DNA of 64,000 nucleotides from positions 19,005-83,004 of the forward strand of contig SGYL01000004.1 in the NCBI GenBank assembly GCA_004213885.1. The letters are read 5' to 3'. This stretch comes from Alphaproteobacteria bacterium. Lineage in GTDB: Bacteria; Pseudomonadota; Alphaproteobacteria; Puniceispirillales; Marisalimonadaceae. The position numbers and the translations under genes were made by a program. Under the pieces are notes generated by a model. That model was given only the letters and a program-made list of their open reading frames with translations. It had not been told where the DNA came from and made no database searches. Positions 9,483 to 18,022 of this stretch are shown piece after piece (the stretch's first letter is position 1; each line of letters begins with the position of its first letter).

Positions 9483-11129
9483 CTAATTTTGAAGTTCTTC
9501 TATGGTTGTAGTACTAGTATTAATTTCTAAACTCATATTATACTCAATCAAAACAGTTTCGTTTAGATCAATCGCTTTTTTTAAAGTAGGTTGAATCTGA
9601 TCAATTGAATTAATTGTAAAACCTTTAAGTCCAAAACTTTTTGCATATTCTGCAAAATTTGGATTTAAGAGTGTCGTAGCATAATGTTCTCTTTTGGGGT
9701 AATGCACTTCTTGGTGATATCTTATGGTTCCATAATGATTATTATTAGCAACAATTACAATGATTTTTGCCTTTTTTAGTGATGCTGTAGCTAATTCTGA
9801 TCCTGTCATTAAAGCACCTCCATCTCCAACAATCACAAAGACTTTTTTGTCATGGTTTCTTAATGATGCGGCAATGCCTGCAGGTATACCCATTCCCATT
9901 GCACCAATTTCAGATCCTATTAATTTCATTTTAGATTTAAATGGAAATCTATGATGCATCCAGCTCGTAAAGTTTCCTGCATCGTTTGTAATTATACTAT
10001 CTTCAGGAACTTGTTTTCCTAATTCATCAATCAAAGCTCCAAAATCTAAACCATCTTCAGCTTTTCGAATGTCTAAGGTTGCTTTATTATTCATATATCT
10101 ATCGTGACATTCATTAACCCAATCCGTATTTTTATTAGATATATAATCAGTGCTGTTTAGTTTATTTAAAAAGTTCTCTCCTTTGGAGATTATAGAAATA
10201 TCAGTTTTAAATAATTTATTAAAAAATTGCTCTTCAGGTAATACATGAATAAATTTTTGTGTATTACTTGGAAATGTGTAACCCATATTTGGAACACCAT
10301 TCATTTGATGGCCAATACAAATAACTAAATCGGCTTGAAGAGCATTTTGTTTAATGGGTTCAGGTGGTCTTAATCCTAATTCTCCAGCATAGTAAATACT
10401 ATCATTATCAATTAAATCCTGATGTTCATAAGTACATAAAACAGGCAATGAAAATTTTTGGGCTATTTCTTTTATAAGAACCTTGGACTTTTTTGAGAAT
10501 TGTAATTCACCTCCAACAACTAATATTGGTTTTTGAGCCTTTTTGATATGATCAAGTGTTCCTTCAATTTCTTGATTATTAGGTTCAGGGTCAATCAAAT
10601 TTATTGGATATTCTGATTTATTTGAAATTTCTGCCTCAAGTACATCTGTTGGAATTGATATAACAACAGGTCCAGGAATTCCTTCTTTAGCAACTTTAAA
10701 TGAGTTAGAGACTATTTTTGGTAAATCTTCAGGATTTTTAACTTCTTCAACTAATTTTGTCATATCAGCAAATGTTTTAGTAAAATCCATTTCTTGTAGA
10801 TGCATTTTGCCTAAATTTTTTCTACTTACTTGACCTACAAATACTATCATTGGAATTCCACCCTGGTGTGCTGAGTGAACGGCAATGGAAATATTTGTTG
10901 CTCCTGGACCTCTGCTAACATAAGCTATACCTGGTTCTCCAGTGCACTTTGCGTCTGCAACTGCCATAAATCCAGCACCACCCTCATGTCTACAGGTGAC
11001 AACATCAATAATTGGATTAGAAACTAATTCATTCATGATAGGTAAATAAGATTCTCCTGGCACGCAAAAAAATCTATCAACTTTATGGTTTTTTAGAGTT
11101 TCAATAAATACTGAAGATACTTTTGGCAT
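9483..11129 (-). CDS. Thiamine diphosphate-binding enzyme, acetolactate synthase-like
   Basis: A 548-residue member of the pyruvate oxidase / acetolactate synthase family. It shows the N-terminal cofactor-activating glutamate E26 in VPGES, a central domain, and the C-terminal ThDP/Mg motif starting GDGGALMTGSELATA and ending NNNHYGTIR. Keeping the glutamate argues against glyoxylate carboligase, which has valine there. No regulatory small subunit lies nearby, so it is probably not the biosynthetic ilvB. Decarboxylases and carboligases of 2-keto acids also belong here, and the substrate is unknown. The SDR gene upstream (start 11918, stop 11145) is on the same strand, 15 bases away, so the two form an operon. 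Confidence 0.85.
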   Translation of the reverse strand: MPKVSSVFIETLKNHKVDRFFCVPGESYLPIMNELVSNPIIDVVTCRHEGGAGFMAVADAKCTGEPGIAYVSRGPGATNISIAVHSAHQGGIPMIVFVGQVSRKNLGKMHLQEMDFTKTFADMTKLVEEVKNPEDLPKIVSNSFKVAKEGIPGPVVISIPTDVLEAEISNKSEYPINLIDPEPNNQEIEGTLDHIKKAQKPILVVGGELQFSKKSKVLIKEIAQKFSLPVLCTYEHQDLIDNDSIYYAGELGLRPPEPIKQNALQADLVICIGHQMNGVPNMGYTFPSNTQKFIHVLPEEQFFNKLFKTDISIISKGENFLNKLNSTDYISNKNTDWVNECHDRYMNNKATLDIRKAEDGLDFGALIDELGKQVPEDSIITNDAGNFTSWMHHRFPFKSKMKLIGSEIGAMGMGIPAGIAASLRNHDKKVFVIVGDGGALMTGSELATASLKKAKIIVIVANNNHYGTIRYHQEVHYPKREHYATTLLNPNFAEYAKSFGLKGFTINSIDQIQPTLKKAIDLNETVLIEYNMSLEINTSTTTIEELQN

Positions 11130-11144
11130 TTTTTTTCTATATTT

Positions 11145-11918
11145 TTATATTGTAGGTTTAATTCCACCATCTAATGTTATAGATGTTCCATTAATATGTC
11201 TTACATTTTCTTTACATAAAAAATAGGTCAATTCCGCTACTTCTTCTGGAGTAGAAAATCTATCAAGTCCAGAAGCTTTTAAAGCATTTTCTTTTGCTTT
11301 ATCAAATGATATATTTTCCCGATCCGCAGTAGCTTGAATTATAGAAATTAATCTTTCAGTTGATGTTGGTCCTGGGTGGATGACATTTATATTAACATTG
11401 TCTTGAATGCCTCTTTTGGATAGAGCTTTACAGACATTTTCTAGGGCTGAATTAACAGCCCCACCAACTGTAAAATTAGGATTTGGTGTATTTGCCATTT
11501 GACCATTTATTGCAACAACCCATCCTTTTTTTTGTTGTAAATTTATCCATAAACCTTTTAGTAATCTAACAACACTATAAAACTTCAGATCAAAGCCATC
11601 AAAAAAATCATTAATAGGTTGAGATAAGAAATCACCACTTTTTGTATCACCAGCTGAAAAAATTATAGTGTCTAAATCTTTGAAGTTATTTTGTATATCT
11701 GCAATTACATCATTACATCCTTGCTCAGTTTTAAGGTCAGTAGCAAAATAATGTATTTTAGAATTATTACCTTCGTTAATTTCTTTGTATGCGTTTTGAA
11801 GTGTTTTTTCATTAGAAGAAATCAGATATATTTCGCAGTCATCCTGTGCAAATTTCTTTGCGATAGCTTTTCCTATTCCTTTACTCGCACCAGTAATAAC
11901 TATTTTTCTGTTTTTCAT
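11145..11918 (-). CDS. SDR-family protein lacking the canonical catalytic residues
   Basis: A 257-residue short-chain dehydrogenase/reductase fold. The cofactor motif TGASKGIG (residues 9-16) and the C-terminal NGTSITLDGG are normal. The Ser-Tyr-Lys active site is not: the serine region reads AINGQ (136-140), and the expected YxxxK reads FTVGGAVN (149-156). An SDR subgroup with a G-x-x-GN-A-A-L pattern at this place is known, so this may be a divergent enzyme rather than a broken gene. The frame can be extended to 12023, but that overlaps the start of the plus-strand helicase gene and adds no family sequence, so ATG at 11918 is preferred. Co-transcribed with the ThDP enzyme. Confidence 0.82.
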   Translation of the reverse strand: MKNRKIVITGASKGIGKAIAKKFAQDDCEIYLISSNEKTLQNAYKEINEGNNSKIHYFATDLKTEQGCNDVIADIQNNFKDLDTIIFSAGDTKSGDFLSQPINDFFDGFDLKFYSVVRLLKGLWINLQQKKGWVVAINGQMANTPNPNFTVGGAVNSALENVCKALSKRGIQDNVNINVIHPGPTSTERLISIIQATADRENISFDKAKENALKASGLDRFSTPEEVAELTYFLCKENVRHINGTSITLDGGIKPTI

Positions 11919-11997
11919 ATTATTGTTCCATAAATTTGATAATGTTCTAACTTTATTATAAATATTAATTAATACAACAAAACATAAAATTAATGTA

Positions 11998-14556
11998 ATG
12001 GACAACCCTGATTTTAAAGACAATAATCTAAAAGCTATCCTTGGCCCTACAAATACGGGTAAAACTTTTTATGCCATGGAACGAATGCTTTCACATGCTT
12101 CGGGAATGATAGGGTTTCCACTCAGACTTTTAGCTCGAGAAAATTATGATAAGGCAGTAAATGTTGTTGGATTAGACAAGGTGGCTCTTATTACAGGTGA
12201 AGAAAAAATTATTCCAAAAAACGCAAAGTATTTTTGTTGTACAGTTGAAGCGATGCCGGTTGAAAAAAAAGTTGTTTTTTTATGTGTTGATGAAATTCAA
12301 TTAGCTTCAGACATAGAGAGAGGATACGTATTCACGGATAGATTATTAAATGCAAGGGGTGAAGAAGAAACACTATTTCTAGGCTCAGAAATCATTAAAA
12401 AAATAATCCAAAAGTTGTTACCAGATTGTAAAATCGAAACTAGGCCAAGACTTTCAACACTTAGTTATGCAGGCGTAAAAAAAATCACTAGATTAAAAGA
12501 AAGGTCAGCAATTGTAACTTTCTCGATACCGGAAATTTATAGAATCGCTGAACTAGTGAGAACACAAAAAGGTGGTGCAGCAGTTGTTATGGGAGCATTA
12601 TCGCCTAGAACTAGAAATCATCAAGTTGAAATGTATCAAAGTGGCGATGTGAATTATTTAGTTGCTACTGATGCCATTGGTATGGGATTAAATTTAGATA
12701 TTGATCATGTTGCATTTGCATCAGATATGAAATTTGATGGAAATAATTCTAGAAAACTCTTTGCAACTGAAATTTCACAAATTGCTGGAAGAGCTGGAAG
12801 ATCAACAAAAAATGGTACATTTGGTGTTATTAGCGATGAACTTAAATTTGATAAAGATATAGTACAAATGGTTGAAAATCATGAATTCAACGCTTTATCA
12901 CATATTTGGTGGAGAAATTCTAATTTAGATTTTTCTTCAATTAAAAATTTATTTATCTCTCTTGAAGAACAACCAGGCAAGAATATTTTAAGAAAAAAAG
13001 GAAATGCACTCGATTTTTTGTGTTTGGGAGAATTGTCAAAATTAGAGCATGTAAATAAAAATAAAAATGATAAACTTTTGATTGAATTATTATGGGATAT
13101 TTGTCAAATCCCTGATTTTGGAAATATTTTTTCAGATAGACACATTCAATTATTAGAACAACTCTATAGTATATTAAAAGATGGAAAAATTGAAGATGAC
13201 TGGCTTAAGTCTCAAATAACTCCACTTTCAAGATTAGATGGTGAAATAGATACACTGATTAATCGAATTTCAAATATTAGAACTTGGACATATATAACTA
13301 ATAAAACAAATTGGATAAAAGATGCCAATTTATGGCAACATGAGACAAAAAAAATTGAGAATAAACTTTCAGATGAATTACATGAAAGGTTGACAAAACG
13401 GTTTGTTGATAAAAAAATAGCTGTATTATCTAAAAAAATGAATGAGAAAATAGATCTAGAAGCTGTCATAAAATTTGATGGCAAAGTGTTAGTTGAAGGC
13501 CAAGAAGTTGGTTATTTGAGAAATTTTGATTTCATCCCTGAAATTTCAAATGATGAACATTCTTCAAGAATTTTGACAGTTGCAAGAAAAGCTTTACCAA
13601 AAGAATTAGATAAAAAAGTAAATGAATTTATAAACTCTTCTGAAGAAGCTCTAAAAATAGATAATAGTGGTAATATTTTGTGGATGGAAAGTTCAATTGG
13701 AAGATTGACTAAAGGAGATAATATTTATACTCCTAAAATAATTTTAAAAAATTTTGATATGCTTTCTTTAGATCAAAAAACTAAAATTCAAAAAAAATGT
13801 GAAGAATCAATTTCAGAAATAATTAATAAAACCTTAGCTAATTGTCTTAAGTTAAAAAACCTCAATAAAATTGATAATGATCAAGATGATAAAGTTGTTG
13901 AGTTATCTTCCAAAGTTAAGGCTATCAATTTCCATGTTTTTGAAGGGCTTGGACATACATTAGTTAAAAATATTCCTTTTCAAATTCAAAAAATTAATGA
14001 AAATGACCGATTAGCAATTGCAAAATTAGGAATTCGTCTAGGTGTGAATCTTATATATTTACCTATAGTTTTAAAACCAAAAATAATAAAATTAAAAGCA
14101 ATTCTATGGTCATTATATAATAATGAATTTTATGTTGATCATGTACCTGATGAAGGTCGTGTAAATTGTAAGTTTAACAAAACTATTAAAGCAGATTTTT
14201 ATTTTTTCATTGGCTATATACCTTCTGGTCATATTTGTTTGAGAATAGATATTTATGAGAGATTAGCAGCATTGGTTAGAAATGAAGCAAAAAAAACAAA
14301 GTTCAAAATCACAGAGGAGATGCTATCTATTGCAGGCTCCACTAAAGATAATTTAAAAAATTTTATTACAGAAATTTTGAAGTATCAGTTTTTAAAAAAA
14401 GATACTTCTGAAAGTGATGACGAATATTATTTTAAAAAAACAAACAATAATAAGTTCAAAAATTCCAGGAAATCTAAAATAAAAAAAAATAAAGTTAGTA
14501 AATTTGATTTAAATAAAGATTCACCCTTTTATATTTTAAAATCATTAAAATCATGA
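11998..14556 (+). CDS. Suv3-like DExH-box RNA helicase
   Basis: Superfamily 2 helicase of 852 residues, like the alphaproteobacterial and mitochondrial Suv3 group that unwinds RNA for degradation. Walker A is GPTNTGKT (16-23) and Walker B is DEIQ (98-101). Helicase core two carries ATDAIGMGLNLDIDHV and the arginine-finger motif QIAGRAGRS. The long C-terminal half is poorly conserved and ends in a lysine-rich tail suited to RNA binding. Its ATG overlaps in a four-base ATGA with the S4-domain gene downstream, suggesting coupled translation of two RNA-binding proteins. Divergent from the SDR gene by 79 bases. Confidence 0.88.
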   Translation: MDNPDFKDNNLKAILGPTNTGKTFYAMERMLSHASGMIGFPLRLLARENYDKAVNVVGLDKVALITGEEKIIPKNAKYFCCTVEAMPVEKKVVFLCVDEIQLASDIERGYVFTDRLLNARGEEETLFLGSEIIKKIIQKLLPDCKIETRPRLSTLSYAGVKKITRLKERSAIVTFSIPEIYRIAELVRTQKGGAAVVMGALSPRTRNHQVEMYQSGDVNYLVATDAIGMGLNLDIDHVAFASDMKFDGNNSRKLFATEISQIAGRAGRSTKNGTFGVISDELKFDKDIVQMVENHEFNALSHIWWRNSNLDFSSIKNLFISLEEQPGKNILRKKGNALDFLCLGELSKLEHVNKNKNDKLLIELLWDICQIPDFGNIFSDRHIQLLEQLYSILKDGKIEDDWLKSQITPLSRLDGEIDTLINRISNIRTWTYITNKTNWIKDANLWQHETKKIENKLSDELHERLTKRFVDKKIAVLSKKMNEKIDLEAVIKFDGKVLVEGQEVGYLRNFDFIPEISNDEHSSRILTVARKALPKELDKKVNEFINSSEEALKIDNSGNILWMESSIGRLTKGDNIYTPKIILKNFDMLSLDQKTKIQKKCEESISEIINKTLANCLKLKNLNKIDNDQDDKVVELSSKVKAINFHVFEGLGHTLVKNIPFQIQKINENDRLAIAKLGIRLGVNLIYLPIVLKPKIIKLKAILWSLYNNEFYVDHVPDEGRVNCKFNKTIKADFYFFIGYIPSGHICLRIDIYERLAALVRNEAKKTKFKITEEMLSIAGSTKDNLKNFITEILKYQFLKKDTSESDDEYYFKKTNNNKFKNSRKSKIKKNKVSKFDLNKDSPFYILKSLKS

Positions 14557-14945
14557 CATCTAAAGATTCATCAGATTTAAATATTAGGCTAGATCAACTA
14601 CTTTACTATTTAAGGATTTTTAAAACTAGAGGAATGGCAACAAAAGCAATTGAAAAAGGTTCATTCAAAGTAAATAATTTTTTAATTAAAAAGAAAAATA
14701 AAGTTATTGAAATTGGGGATGTCATTAACATTAAAAATGATAAATTAATTAAACAGATAAAAATTTTAAAAATTCCACTAAGGAGAGGTCCATTCAAAGA
14801 AGCTATTATTCATTATAGAGATGTAACCCCGATTTTTATGAGAAATAATAATGAAAATAAATTTATTAAAAAGATAAGTTTTGGACGAAGACCTACTAAA
14901 TCTAGCAGAAGAAAATTAGAAAAATTTATGGGTAGAAACTTTTAA
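14553..14945 (+). CDS. S4 RNA-binding domain protein, HSP15-like
   Basis: A 130-residue basic protein with an S4 domain at residues 10-60 (IRLDQLLYYLRIFKTRGMA, then KGSFKVNN). E. coli Hsp15 (HslR) of this type binds stalled 50S subunits carrying nascent peptide. The C-terminal tail is rich in lysine and arginine, as in that family. The start ATG overlaps the helicase stop, so the two are coupled. The exact role here is inferred from the family only. Confidence 0.82.
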   Translation: MTSKDSSDLNIRLDQLLYYLRIFKTRGMATKAIEKGSFKVNNFLIKKKNKVIEIGDVINIKNDKLIKQIKILKIPLRRGPFKEAIIHYRDVTPIFMRNNNENKFIKKISFGRRPTKSSRRKLEKFMGRNF

Positions 14946-14969
14946 AAAAGTAATATATATATCCAATCT

Positions 14970-15290
14970 ATGACATATATAGTAAATGAAAATTGTATAA
15001 AATGTAAATATACAGATTGTGTTGAAGTTTGTCCTGTGGATTGTTTTTATGAAGGTGAAAACATGCTAGTTATCCATCCGGATGAATGTATTGATTGTGG
15101 TGTATGTGAACCTGAGTGCCCTGTGGACGCTATACAGTCTGATACAGAAGATGGAGCCGAAAAATGGCTGGTTCTTAATAGAGACATGTCTGAAAAATGG
15201 CCAAATATCACAGAAAAAAAAGATGCTCCACCTGATGCTGATGATTTTGTTGAAGTTAAAGATAAATTTAAAAGATTCTTTAAAGAATAA
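14970..15290 (+). CDS. fdxA: 7Fe ferredoxin (FdxA type)
   Basis: Small soluble electron carrier with one 3Fe-4S and one 4Fe-4S cluster. At 106 residues it has the usual FdxA length. The first cysteine set is [19 protein letters not shown], where a non-cysteine between the first and third ligands suits a 3Fe cluster. The second set is [12 protein letters not shown]. The C-terminal acidic extension ([16 protein letters not shown]) is typical of proteobacterial FdxA. It sits 24 bases after the S4 gene and ahead of carD, a neighbourhood common in alphaproteobacteria. Confidence 0.95.
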   Translation: MTYIVNENCIKCKYTDCVEVCPVDCFYEGENMLVIHPDECIDCGVCEPECPVDAIQSDTEDGAEKWLVLNRDMSEKWPNITEKKDAPPDADDFVEVKDKFKRFFKE

Positions 15291-15383
15291 TATATAATTT
15301 CAATAGACTTCTTTCTTATTTTGTGATATAAGCTTATTTTTTAATCAAAATAATATACAAATTTAATTTCATAGGTGATTTAA

Positions 15384-15902
15384 TTGTCCAAAATTAAAGA
15401 TAATAATTTTATTCCTGGGGATTTTGTTGTCTATCCAAGTCATGGTGTTGGCAAGATCATCGGAACAGAAACAAGAAAAATAGAAAATACAAACCTAGAA
15501 TTATTAGTCATTAGATTTGAGCAAGATAGGATGACACTTAGGGTTCCATTAGATAAAGCTAAATTTTCTGGTTTAAGAACACTTTCTAGCCAGGCTCAAA
15601 TGGATGAAGCTATAACGACACTTCAAGGTAAAGCAAAAGTAAAAAAGCTAATGTGGTCAAGAAGAGCTCAAGAATATGAAACTAAAATTAATTCTGGAAG
15701 TTTAGTCTCTTTGGCTGAAGTTGTAAGAGATTTGTATAAAAAAGAAGATCAAGGCGAACAATCCTATTCTGAAAGACAGATGTATCAAGCTGCATTAGAA
15801 AGACTTGCTGGTGAGTTTGCAGCTGTTCAAAATGTTGATAAATCTGATGCTGCAACAAAATTAGAAAAAATTATTGATGATAGCGCTGAAGAAGCTGCTT
15901 AA
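15384..15902 (+). CDS. carD: CarD/CdnL-family transcription factor
   Basis: RNA polymerase-binding regulator that stabilises open complexes, often at rRNA promoters, through the polymerase beta lobe. It has 172 residues. The N-terminal Tudor-like CarD_CdnL domain starts FIPGDFVVYPSHGVGKIIG, and the helical C-terminal half (LMWSRRAQEYE, VVRDLYKKE, YSERQMYQAALERLAGE) is well conserved. The start is TTG at 15384, with AGGTGA five bases upstream; no ATG gives the conserved N-terminus. The next gene starts 22 bases after its stop. Confidence 0.95.
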   Translation: MSKIKDNNFIPGDFVVYPSHGVGKIIGTETRKIENTNLELLVIRFEQDRMTLRVPLDKAKFSGLRTLSSQAQMDEAITTLQGKAKVKKLMWSRRAQEYETKINSGSLVSLAEVVRDLYKKEDQGEQSYSERQMYQAALERLAGEFAAVQNVDKSDAATKLEKIIDDSAEEAA

Positions 15903-15924
15903 GAGGATCAAGTAAGGTCTCGTT

Positions 15925-16839
15925 TTGACTTTTAATAAAGGTCACTTAAAAGTCAGTTATATTCATAAAATATATTATGAAGAATTTGGCAATCCAAATG
16001 GCATTCCAATCTTGTTTTTACATGGAGGTCCAGGTGCTGGTTTTTCATCTTTTCATAGAAAGTTATTTAATGTAAAAACTCATAGAGTTATTTTTTTTGA
16101 TCAAAGAGGTTCTGGTAAAAGTTTACCTTTAGCGGAATTAAGAGACAACAATACGAACGAATTAATTAAAGATATTGAAAAATTAAGAAAATATTTAGAA
16201 ATTGATAAATGGTTCATCTTTGGAGGGTCCTGGGGAAGTACACTAGCTATATTATATGGAATAGAAAATCCAAATCGTTGTCTAGGTTTTATATTACGAG
16301 GTATATTTTTAGGAACAAAGAAGGAGATTGATTGGTTCTTATATGGAATGAAAAGTTTTTTTCCTGAAGCACATAATAACTTTACTAGAAAAATATCTTT
16401 AGAAGAGCAAAGTGATATTTTGAAATGGTACCACAAAAATCTAAATCAATCTAATTTAAAAATTGTGCATGATTTAGCATCAAAATGGAATTCCTATGAA
16501 AGTTCATGTTCTACATTAAAGTATGTTGAAAGAAAAATGTCTGGAGAACAATCATTAGCAATTGCAAGAATTGAAGCACATTACTTTGTAAATAATTGCT
16601 TTATAAAAGATGGTTTTATTTTAAAAAATATAAATAAAGTTAGCAAAATATCATGCGATATTATACAAGGAAGGCATGATATAATTTGTCCGCCTATCAA
16701 TGCTTATAAACTATCAAAAAATTGGTTGGCATCAAATTTAAGAATTGTAGAAGAGGGATCTCATTCAGGTTTCGAAGATTGTATGTTTAAACAAATTCAA
16801 GAAAGTTTAAATCATATAATAATTGACACCTCTAGATAA
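15925..16839 (+). CDS. pip: Proline iminopeptidase-like alpha/beta hydrolase (S33)
   Basis: Serine peptidase family that removes N-terminal proline from peptides. The 304 residues show the oxyanion motif HGGPGAG, the nucleophile elbow GGSWGS with serine 102, a likely acid in GRHDIICP, and a late histidine in EGSHSGFED. The length is slightly under the usual 310-320. The start is TTG at 15925, chosen because it gives the standard N-terminus and no ATG is available. Several tens of bases separate it from xseB, so it may close the carD unit. Confidence 0.85.
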   Translation: MTFNKGHLKVSYIHKIYYEEFGNPNGIPILFLHGGPGAGFSSFHRKLFNVKTHRVIFFDQRGSGKSLPLAELRDNNTNELIKDIEKLRKYLEIDKWFIFGGSWGSTLAILYGIENPNRCLGFILRGIFLGTKKEIDWFLYGMKSFFPEAHNNFTRKISLEEQSDILKWYHKNLNQSNLKIVHDLASKWNSYESSCSTLKYVERKMSGEQSLAIARIEAHYFVNNCFIKDGFILKNINKVSKISCDIIQGRHDIICPPINAYKLSKNWLASNLRIVEEGSHSGFEDCMFKQIQESLNHIIIDTSR

Positions 16840-16867
16840 AATTATTTATCGTTATTTAAGGTGAAAA

Positions 16868-17095
16868 ATGAAAAAAGAATTATCATTTGAAGAGGCTTTA
16901 AAGGAACTAGAAGAAATTGTAGTTAATCTTGAAAAAGGAGATATTTCTCTTGATGATGCCATCAAAGCTTATGAGAAAGGATCAATTTTAAAAGATCAAT
17001 GTGAAAAAAGATTAAATGAAGCCAAACTAAAAGTTGAAGAGATAGAAGAAAAAGAAAATAAAAATAAAAATCTTAAACAAAGTTTAGATGAGTGA
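16868..17095 (+). CDS. xseB: Exodeoxyribonuclease VII small subunit
   Basis: Accessory subunit of the single-strand exonuclease ExoVII; several small subunits bind one XseA. It has 75 residues, the family size. The conserved motif is at the N-terminus: [20 protein letters not shown], then [11 protein letters not shown]. The rest is a charged helix. It has AGGTGA upstream and overlaps ispA by four bases (GTGA), the classic xseB-ispA-dxs arrangement. xseA is not in the window. Confidence 0.95.
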   Translation: MKKELSFEEALKELEEIVVNLEKGDISLDDAIKAYEKGSILKDQCEKRLNEAKLKVEEIEEKENKNKNLKQSLDE

Positions 17096-18018
17096 ATTTA
17101 AAATTTAAAAACTTCCAAAATACATTATTAAAAAATAGTGAAGAAGTAGATTGTTTTATAAAAAAAAAATTACCTAGAAATGAAGGTTTAAACAAGAAAC
17201 TTATACAAGCTATAAAGTATTCTATATTAGGAAGTGGGAAAAAAATTAGAAGTTTTCTTGTAATTGAAATTGGTAAAGTTGTTTCAGACATTAATAATTT
17301 AACTTTTAATAAAAAAAAAAAGAATGAACTAATTGTTATAGCTTCAGCTATAGAAGCGATACATACATATTCATTAATTCATGATGATTTGCCAGCTATG
17401 GATAATTCTGATTATAGACGAGGAAAAAAATCAACACATAAAAAGTTTGATGAGGCTACTGCAATATTAGCTGGAGATGCGCTCCAAAGTTGGGGTTTTC
17501 AATTGATTTCAAATCCAAAAAATTTTGAAAATAGAGATAAAATTTCAAAATTGGTTTTTGAGTTATCAAAAGCTATTGGTTTTTGTGGTATGGTTGGAGG
17601 ACAACAAGCAGATATAGATTTTACACACAATGATTTAAGTGAGGATAATATACTTTGGATTCAACAAAAGAAAACAGGATCTCTTTTAGAATGCTGCGGA
17701 ACTTTAAGTTCAATTATCTGTAATGCAAAAGATGATCAAATAAAAAAGCTACAAAATTTCTCTAGAAACTTGGGATTAGCTTTTCAGATAAAAGATGATT
17801 TATTAGATTTAAATAGTAATTCAAAGGAACTTGGTAAGCCTGTTCATCAAGATCAATCTAATGAAACGCCAAACTTTGTAAATTACTATGGTGAAGAAAA
17901 ATCAATCCAAAAAATGAATCATAGTCTAGAAAAATCAATAGAATCTTTAAATATTTTTGGCAATCATGCAAAAAATCTTGTATTACTAGCAGATTACATA
18001 GTTAAAAGAAGCCATTAA
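17092..18018 (+). CDS. ispA: Polyprenyl (farnesyl) diphosphate synthase
   Basis: Head-to-tail prenyltransferase making farnesyl diphosphate from IPP and DMAPP. It has 308 residues. The first aspartate-rich motif is DDLPAMD (98-104) followed by RRGK, and the second is DDLLD (235-239). The start codon is GTG, overlapping the xseB stop, so translation is coupled. The next gene, dxs, starts five bases after its stop, so the first and later steps of isoprenoid synthesis are made together. Confidence 0.95.
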   Translation: MNLKFKNFQNTLLKNSEEVDCFIKKKLPRNEGLNKKLIQAIKYSILGSGKKIRSFLVIEIGKVVSDINNLTFNKKKKNELIVIASAIEAIHTYSLIHDDLPAMDNSDYRRGKKSTHKKFDEATAILAGDALQSWGFQLISNPKNFENRDKISKLVFELSKAIGFCGMVGGQQADIDFTHNDLSEDNILWIQQKKTGSLLECCGTLSSIICNAKDDQIKKLQNFSRNLGLAFQIKDDLLDLNSNSKELGKPVHQDQSNETPNFVNYYGEEKSIQKMNHSLEKSIESLNIFGNHAKNLVLLADYIVKRSH

Positions 18019-18022
18019 AGTA

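Noticed and set aside
9483..11129. Glyoxylate carboligase (gcl) beside a tartronate semialdehyde reductase-like gene
   Set aside because: The ThDP enzyme keeps the activating glutamate (E26 in VPGES), which glyoxylate carboligase lacks, and hyi is absent.
11919..12023. N-terminal extension of the SDR gene
   Set aside because: It overlaps the first codons of the opposite-strand helicase gene and has no SDR likeness; ATG at 11918 gives the standard start.
15310..15345. Terminator after fdxA (CTTAT/ATAAG with T-run)
   Set aside because: Only five base pairs, all near A-T; expected often by chance in such AT-rich DNA.
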